Source of the DNA: Piscicola geometra
Taxonomy: Eukaryota; Annelida; Clitellata; Hirudinida; Piscicolidae
Assembly (NCBI GenBank): GCA_943735955.1
Contig: OX030963.1
Coordinates: forward strand, 2,890,844-2,954,843
DNA length: 64,000 bases
Direction: 5' to 3'
In this document: in pieces, positions 58,215 through 64,000 of the stretch
Position numbering within the stretch: the stretch's first letter is position 1
Layout: each line of letters starts with the position of its first letter
Translations under genes and position numbers: made by a program
Notes under the pieces: model-generated
Databases searched by the model: none
Seen by the model: only the letters and a program-made list of their open reading frames with translations
Told to the model about the DNA's origin: nothing

Positions 58215-61200
58215 ATGTCACTGAATGGCAAGCGCACTTCTAGTTCAAAACGTTGGTATTAAATTCACCATTTTCAAAATTTTCGATTACTAAATTACTT
58301 CAAATTCTTCCAACTCTTTCCATAATTTTAAATTGTCTTTCCCCCTTAGACACGTTCCACAGCAAAGAGGTCTCATGCACGGCATGCCATCATGAGGTGG
58401 ATGTCACAAAGGAGGGAAACGTTTTCAAGCATCCTGTCCTAAATGTCCTCATCTGCAAGGTGATTTTAGTGGTGGAATCGGGTGGTTTGCTAGTAGAAAC
58501 TGAGGTGAAGGAATTGAAATGATTTGGAGGAAGATGCATGATTTTTGTAATAATAAGGTAGTGAATTGTTCGAAAGTTGTCTTTAAATGTGGTGAATACA
58601 TTTAATTATCTTTTCCAAAAGTATGTTTAGTCAATCTAAACAAAATTGCAATCATAAGATTGTCACAACAAAACACCAAACTTGCCATAGAGCACCATAG
58701 ACTATCTATTTACCCCCCCCCCCCTTCTTTCCCTAGAAATGCTACAAGTTCTACACCAGTGGTGAGATTGAGAAGGGGGAGGATGGGGTGGATGTGCAGT
58801 GTCGCTGGTGTGGTGATGGGGGAGAGGTGATATGTTGTAGTGCCTGCACCAACGTCTTCTGCACTGACTGCATCCAGATCAACTTCGGAGAGAAGGAACT
58901 TCGGAATGTGCAGTCCCAAGGTGGTGTGGTGTGGTGAGATGTGGGTGGAGTGTAGCGTGTTGGGGGGTGATGTGTGACAGAGTGTGTGTTGGGTAGTGTT
59001 GCTCAATTTATTACCTCTAAAAATTCACAATTCTCCTCTTTTTATAAAGTATATAAATGTCAGTATGTATACTTTTCATTTTCGAACAGATCACTGGCTC
59101 TGCTACGTCTGCCACCCGCTGCCCCTCTCGCAACTTATATCCACTTTTAAACGCCTCCAAAACTCCATCAGCCACAAACGCGCCATTACTATCATCCCGC
59201 AAGAAAACAGTGATGATGATGATGATGATGGTTATGATAATGATGGCCAAGGTGCTGCTGATGATGGTGGTGGTGGTGGTGGCGGAGGTGGTAGTGGAAG
59301 GATGGTGGATAATGCTGATGGAGGCGATGATGACGATGACCAAGATTACAATGGCGACAAACTTAACTTGAGAAAGTCGAGACTCAGCACAATCAGCATC
59401 GAGAAGCTGAAACTAAATACGGACCTCAAACTAGCCACCAAGAGTCCCTCAGAACGCCTATGTCTGCTTACAGAGCAAGTAGGCGGCATCGTATCTGCTT
59501 CCAAACTCTTCCACAACAACCTCACGTCGTGTCTCGCCCGCCTGCGACAGAGCAACGCCAATGAAGGCGACCTGAATGAAAAACTCTCCACCATTGCCGA
59601 GTCGATCAACCAGAAGTTTGAGAGGCTGATCGATCGGTTCATGCAGTGTTGCGAGAAGACGACTTCAAGCTATAAAAGTTCCCTCTCGGGAAGTATTTCC
59701 GTCGATGATAATTCGCCTATCAAACTCACCATTTCAAGAAAAAGTTCGTTTCGTGTTTGTTTTTTTTCTTTTTCATTATTTTGTCGTGTTTGTTTGATTT
59801 TTGTCAGGTGTCATGTGATTCTAGTGTTCGTTCTGGCATATTAATTGAAGGTAAACTGTGTTTTCGCCATTTTATCATTTTAGATATTTCCAACTGTCCA
59901 TTAAAGTAAACACAAAGTGCAAAATAGCACTTGCAAATCAAAAAAACAAAATGCAATACAATACAAACCGATGCAATATAAAAACATGTCAACCAACCAA
60001 CGAACTTGTCTCACAACACTCTGCAAGTCCACCACCATCTCATAACTATCATGCAGCCGTTTTCCCAAAACTATAATCCATCAAACTACAATCATCATCA
60101 CCACCATACCACCAACATGTTCATCACCACCATACCAACATCATCATCATCACCACCATCTCAGAACTCACGAGAGAAGCCAAAAAAGAAGCTGAGGCAT
60201 CACTGAAGGAAGGTGATCACTTAACCTGAATCATCATCATCACCACCATCATCAGCATCATAATCATCATCATCATTGAATCACCATCATCATCATTGAA
60301 TCATCATCACCATCATCATCAATACCATCATTGCGTCATAATTTTTATATCAATAATCATCATTATCATCACCCATATTTCCAACACCATTCTTATCTTT
60401 TTATTGTTGGTATTGACTCAGATCATGATGATGAAGATGATGATGACGATGACGATGAAGGGAAAAAATCAAAGAAAAATAAATTAAAAGCTGGCAATGG
60501 TTAGTTTTCATGAAATCAAAAATTATTATAGTAATAATAATAATGATAATTATAATAACAATAATAATAAAAATAATAGTATAATAATATTAATAAAGAT
60601 AATAACAGTAACAGCTCTGCCATTATTTTTTACCAAGCTATAGCACGAAGCTTTTTTGGTCAAATTGCCATTTTTTTCAAAGTTTCTTCTTTTTTTATCC
60701 GATTTTCGCGGTAATGAGCAAATAATTATGACACTTTTGGTGAAAAATAACAAGAACATTAAATACATGGCTCGTGAGTTTAAAAAATAAAAAAGTGCGC
60801 TTTATACACGGGATTTTGAATAGAAATAAGTCCCAATAAATTTAAGTCCCGAAATATTTTTTTACAAACATTGCTTCATTTGAGAAACAAACAGCTATTC
60901 AAATATTGAGAATCTTTGAATTTTTATTTTGCTAAAATAAGTTTGCCATTACGCAAAATGAATGTATTGTGAAAAAGTTGAAAATTCGAGAACATGTTTC
61001 CATTTGCGATCTGCAGTGTGAGTCCTTTTTTTAGGATTATTGTTTCTATTACATTGGTTATCCTGATTATGATGATGATGATGATGATGAACGAGTAGCT
61101 GAGTCGGCAACGACTCTCGGATTGACCAATAATGAAAGGTCCTAGGTTCAAGTGCAACCAAGTAACCCAAAGGCGCAGATGAAAATATGCAGCCTAAGTG

Positions 61201-63683
61201 GTCTGGAAGCCCGTTCGGGTTATACGCCACTATAATAATGCTCGTCATTATTATGTTATTATATGATGATGATGATGACGATGATGATAATGATGACAGG
61301 CAGGGTACTGGGAAAGATAAAAGAGAAGCTGAGAATAAAGAAGATGAAAATACAAAAGAACAAGAAGTCAACATCAAATAATGACGATGCTGGAGATGAT
61401 GATGAAGAGGATGAAGATGAGGCGGGTGGTGATGATGATGTGAAAAAAGAACGTGTTGGTAATGATGATGTTGGCGTTGATAAGAAGCATGATCATGGAA
61501 AAGATAATGGAGTTAAGAAGAAAGTAGACGATGAGGTGAGTCAGTGTGATGATGATGATTTTAGAATGGATGATGAGGATAATGATAGGGTGAGTGATGA
61601 TGATGATTTTGACGAACTACTGACTTAATTGACTCTATTTAGCTCTTTCAAATCGTCAAAACCTGCACAGGAAAAGTCAACGACTAAGAGTCAGGGAGAT
61701 GGAAAGGAGAGTAAAAAGAAGAGAAGAAAAAAAGAGAGTGGTGATGACGATGGTGGAGGGAGTAAGGGTGGTGATAATGATGATGATGATGATGATGATT
61801 TCTTAGATAAAACAGATGCATTTATTGATAACCTTTTGAATGTTAGTACCGGTGTTCGTGTTGGTAATGATACTGACGATGGTGATGATAATGATGACGA
61901 GGGTGGTGCTGATGACCGTGGTAAGAAGAAGAAGAATGTAGTAAAGGAAGACAAAATTGATAAAAAAAGAAGTGGAAATGGTAGTGGTGGTGGTGGTGAT
62001 AAGAAGGTCACAAGGGGTGATGGTGATGATGATAAAAGTGATAAAGATCATGATGATGATGGTGGCAGCGATGATGATATCTTTGTGAACAGCATAGGCA
62101 AGAAAAACGTCAAAAAAACTAAAAAATCACACGGTTCGTCTTCACAAACTTTTCAATCAATTCACCGTAAAACACCATGTATTAGGCGCGCACTTTCTTA
62201 CCATCAAATGTCACCATCAGAGTATTTGCAACGAAGCGAGCCTATAGATTTTAAACTCGTCCATATTCCTAGTTCATCCTGCTTGATTTATTTATTTTCT
62301 TGACTTCTTTTTTATTTATTTTCTCGACATCTTTTTTATTTATTTTTAAAAACGGCGCGCTTTATACATGGTGTTTTAGGGAACTCATTCATGGTGTTCT
62401 CAAAAGCCGATCCGGCATCATTATTATTATCATTATTATTATCATTATTATTATCATTATTATTATCATTATTATTATCATTATTATTATCATTATTATT
62501 ATCATTATTATTATTATTATTATTATCATTATTATTATCATTATTATTATCATTATTATTATCATTATTAATATCATTATTATTATCATTATTATTATTA
62601 TTATTATCATTATTATTATCATTATTATTATCATTATTATTATTATTATCATTGACATTATTATTTTTCTATTTTTAGGTCATGTCAGAAATCTGGATTT
62701 CGATAAAATCATTGGTGAGCAGAGCAATGTTGATAATGATGATGAGGTTGATGGCGATGATAATGATGCTGATGATGGTAAGGTCACAGATACTGCTGTT
62801 GCTAGGGTTATAGAAATCAAAGTGAGTTTTAACAATAACTCATTAAGTGAAATTAAATTTAATTAATTAATTAATTTATTTATTTTTATTTGATTTATTC
62901 ATTTATTATTTATTTTTTATTTATTCATTACTGTTATTATTTTTATTAAATTGTCAATAACTAAGTGGTCTTGTATTGTATTGTATTGTATTGGATTGTA
63001 TTGTATTGGATTGTATTGGATTGTATTGGATAGTATTTTATTGGATTGTATTGGATTGTATTGTGTTGTATTGCATTGTATTGGATTGCATTTTATTGTA
63101 TTTTGATCAGTTGAACGCATCCAAAAACCACCTAGTCACCTCTTCATTTGACCATCACTCCTTCACAGCCCATTGATCCAGCAAAACCAAAGGAGGATAA
63201 AGCGGATGATGATGAGGATAAGGATGATGATGATGATGACGATGTTGGCGGTATTTTGAACTCTTTACGGCAACTCGAAGGTGGTGGTGATGATGATGAT
63301 TATGTTGGCGGGAAAAAAGGAGGGGGTGGTGAGGAGGGTGTGGAGGGAAAGGAACGGAAGCTGTCTAAGAAGGGTGGTGATGGTGATGATGATGATGTCG
63401 AAGAGATCGCTGATCAACTTTTCAGTGAGTATTTCCTTTATAGAATCTAAGTTTTATTATATTATTTGGTGATGATGATGGTGAGGGTGATGATGATGAT
63501 GATGATGATGATTATGATGATAATGATGATGATGATGATGAGGATCATGATCATGAGCCAATTTTTGTTTAACAGAAGAAATGAAGGAGAAAAAAGCAGA
63601 TGGCAAAAATCATCGTCATCATCACCGCAAAACCGGAAAAGGGTTAATGAAAGGAAAGCTTGTTGATAATGATGATAAGAAGA

Positions 63684-63718
<35 letters not shown>

Positions 63719-63897
63719 AACGATGATGGAGTGAAGACGAGAAAAAGGAAGAATGACAAACTCCTCAAATTGAAACTAGTCAGTTCTGATGATAATGATG
63801 ATGACGATGAAGATGGTGATGGTGATAGTAGTGGTACGAGTAAAAAGAAGAAGAAAGCTGAAGATGATGACGATGATGACGATGACGACTTTGAAAA
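58215..63897 (+). CDS. ATRX: ATRX, N-terminal part with ADD domain (helicase beyond window)
   Basis: Exons: 58350-58459, 58737-58920, 59090-59743, 60165-60212, 60422-60499, 61300-61535, 61643-62133, 62679-62821, 63169-63424, 63576-63897. A likely start codon is at 58,215 (MSLNGKRTS), although its splice to 58,350 is weak. The ADD domain is clear: VSCTACHHEV and HPVLNVLICKKCYKFY form the GATA-like finger. CRWCGDGGEVICCSACTNVF, then CTDCI and DHWLCYVCHPLPL, form the PHD finger. ADD reads H3 tails with K9me3 and unmodified K4. The rest is low-complexity Asp/Lys/Gly-rich sequence, matching the long acidic region of ATRX. A GT donor at 63,898 shows it continues to the SNF2 helicase outside the window. 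The join 61535 to 61643 is out of phase as drawn, so its donor (possibly about 61,550) is uncertain. Nuclear, heterochromatin remodelling. Confidence 0.93.
61089..61246 (+). mobile_element. tRNA-derived SINE, copy F (best preserved)
   Basis: GAACGAGTAGCTGAGTCGG with the A box TAGCTGAGTCGG, GGTCCTAGGTTCAAGTGC with the B box, then AAATATGCAGCCTAAGTGGT and CGGGTTATACGCCACTATAA, tail CATTATTATG. It lies in the ATRX intron 60,500-61,299. Confidence 0.88.
62405..62660. repeat. (ATT/ATC)n trinucleotide array
   Basis: About 255 bp of ATT and ATC triplets in the ATRX intron just upstream of exon 62679-62821. A poly-Ile frame across it reads into that exon and is spurious upstream of the acceptor. Confidence 0.95.
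62972..63105. repeat. Pentanucleotide GTATT/GGATT array
   Basis: About 26 units of GTATT with frequent GGATT variants in the ATRX intron before exon 63169-63424. Confidence 0.9.
63466..63545. repeat. (GAT)n intronic microsatellite
   Basis: GATGATGATG run in the ATRX intron between exons ending 63,424 and starting 63,576. The same triplet is also found within the flanking exons. Confidence 0.9.
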
Positions 63898-64000
63898 GTA
63901 ATTGTGTGCTTGAATGTCGTTGAATGCACGATCGTGAATTCGAAGGTGAATGCAATGAATTTTAAGGGGCATGGAATTCATTCGCTTGCAACAAGTTTCA

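Noticed and set aside
62300..62866. Poly-Ile frame continuing into ATRX exon sequence
   Set aside because: The upstream portion is an intronic ATT/ATC array; only the part after the acceptor at 62,679 is coding.

Overview
This is animal nuclear DNA, not bacterial. Six protein-coding loci can be read with conventional GT-AG introns whose phases agree almost everywhere, separated by AT-rich DNA full of microsatellites and minisatellites. The gene set (Zic, ATRX with an ADD domain, CRAMP1, SMYD4, an ATP11-type P4-ATPase and secreted alpha-carbonic anhydrases) is metazoan. The low GC content, compact introns, Asn/Asp/Thr-rich inserts encoded by triplet repeats and tRNA-derived SINEs suggest an invertebrate, plausibly a spiralian such as an annelid or leech. 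The species is inference only.

Layout. 0.6-11 kb, minus strand: 22 exons of a phospholipid flippase (P4-ATPase, ATP11-like), cut at the left edge before its C-terminal membrane segments. 11-20 kb: no convincing gene, but a CpG-rich patch near 14.4 kb, long CA/GT tracts, about 2 kb of nearly pure (CTA)n, and promoter-like CRE and CCAAT elements near 19.2 kb. 20.0-25.9 kb, plus: a two-exon Zic/odd-paired zinc-finger gene with a very large Asn-rich insertion inside its first zinc finger. 28.2-30.7 kb, plus: an intronless SMYD4-like SET/MYND/TPR protein. 31.7-36.2 kb, minus: an eight-exon gene for an unrecognised protein with a signal peptide and a GPI-signal-like tail. 37.5-45.4 kb, minus: two tandem secreted alpha-carbonic anhydrases with matching eight-exon structures, separated by the last three exons of a small cysteine-rich protein and some weaker fragments. 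45.4-49.1 kb: repeats, including a 600-bp (TCAA)n array. 49.1-57.3 kb, plus: the complete 16-exon CRAMP1 (cramped-like) gene, with a hAT-type MITE in one intron. 58.2-64 kb, plus: the N-terminal half of ATRX (ADD domain plus a long acidic region), running off the right edge before its helicase.

Three loci act on chromatin or transcription: Zic, CRAMP1 (a SANT-domain regulator linked to histone gene expression) and ATRX (H3 reader and remodeller). CRAMP1 and ATRX lie head-to-tail less than 1.2 kb apart. SMYD4 is a putative methyltransferase. The middle of the window is a secretory cluster on the minus strand: a putative GPI protein, carbonic anhydrase, a Cys-rich protein and a second carbonic anhydrase.

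The strongest candidates for something new are the unrecognised GPI-like protein, the partial Cys-rich gene, the expanded Zic finger 1 (with a Gli-like finger 5), and the way tandem repeats abut splice sites and extend into coding exons. I did not find a CRISPR, phage, operon or other prokaryotic system.
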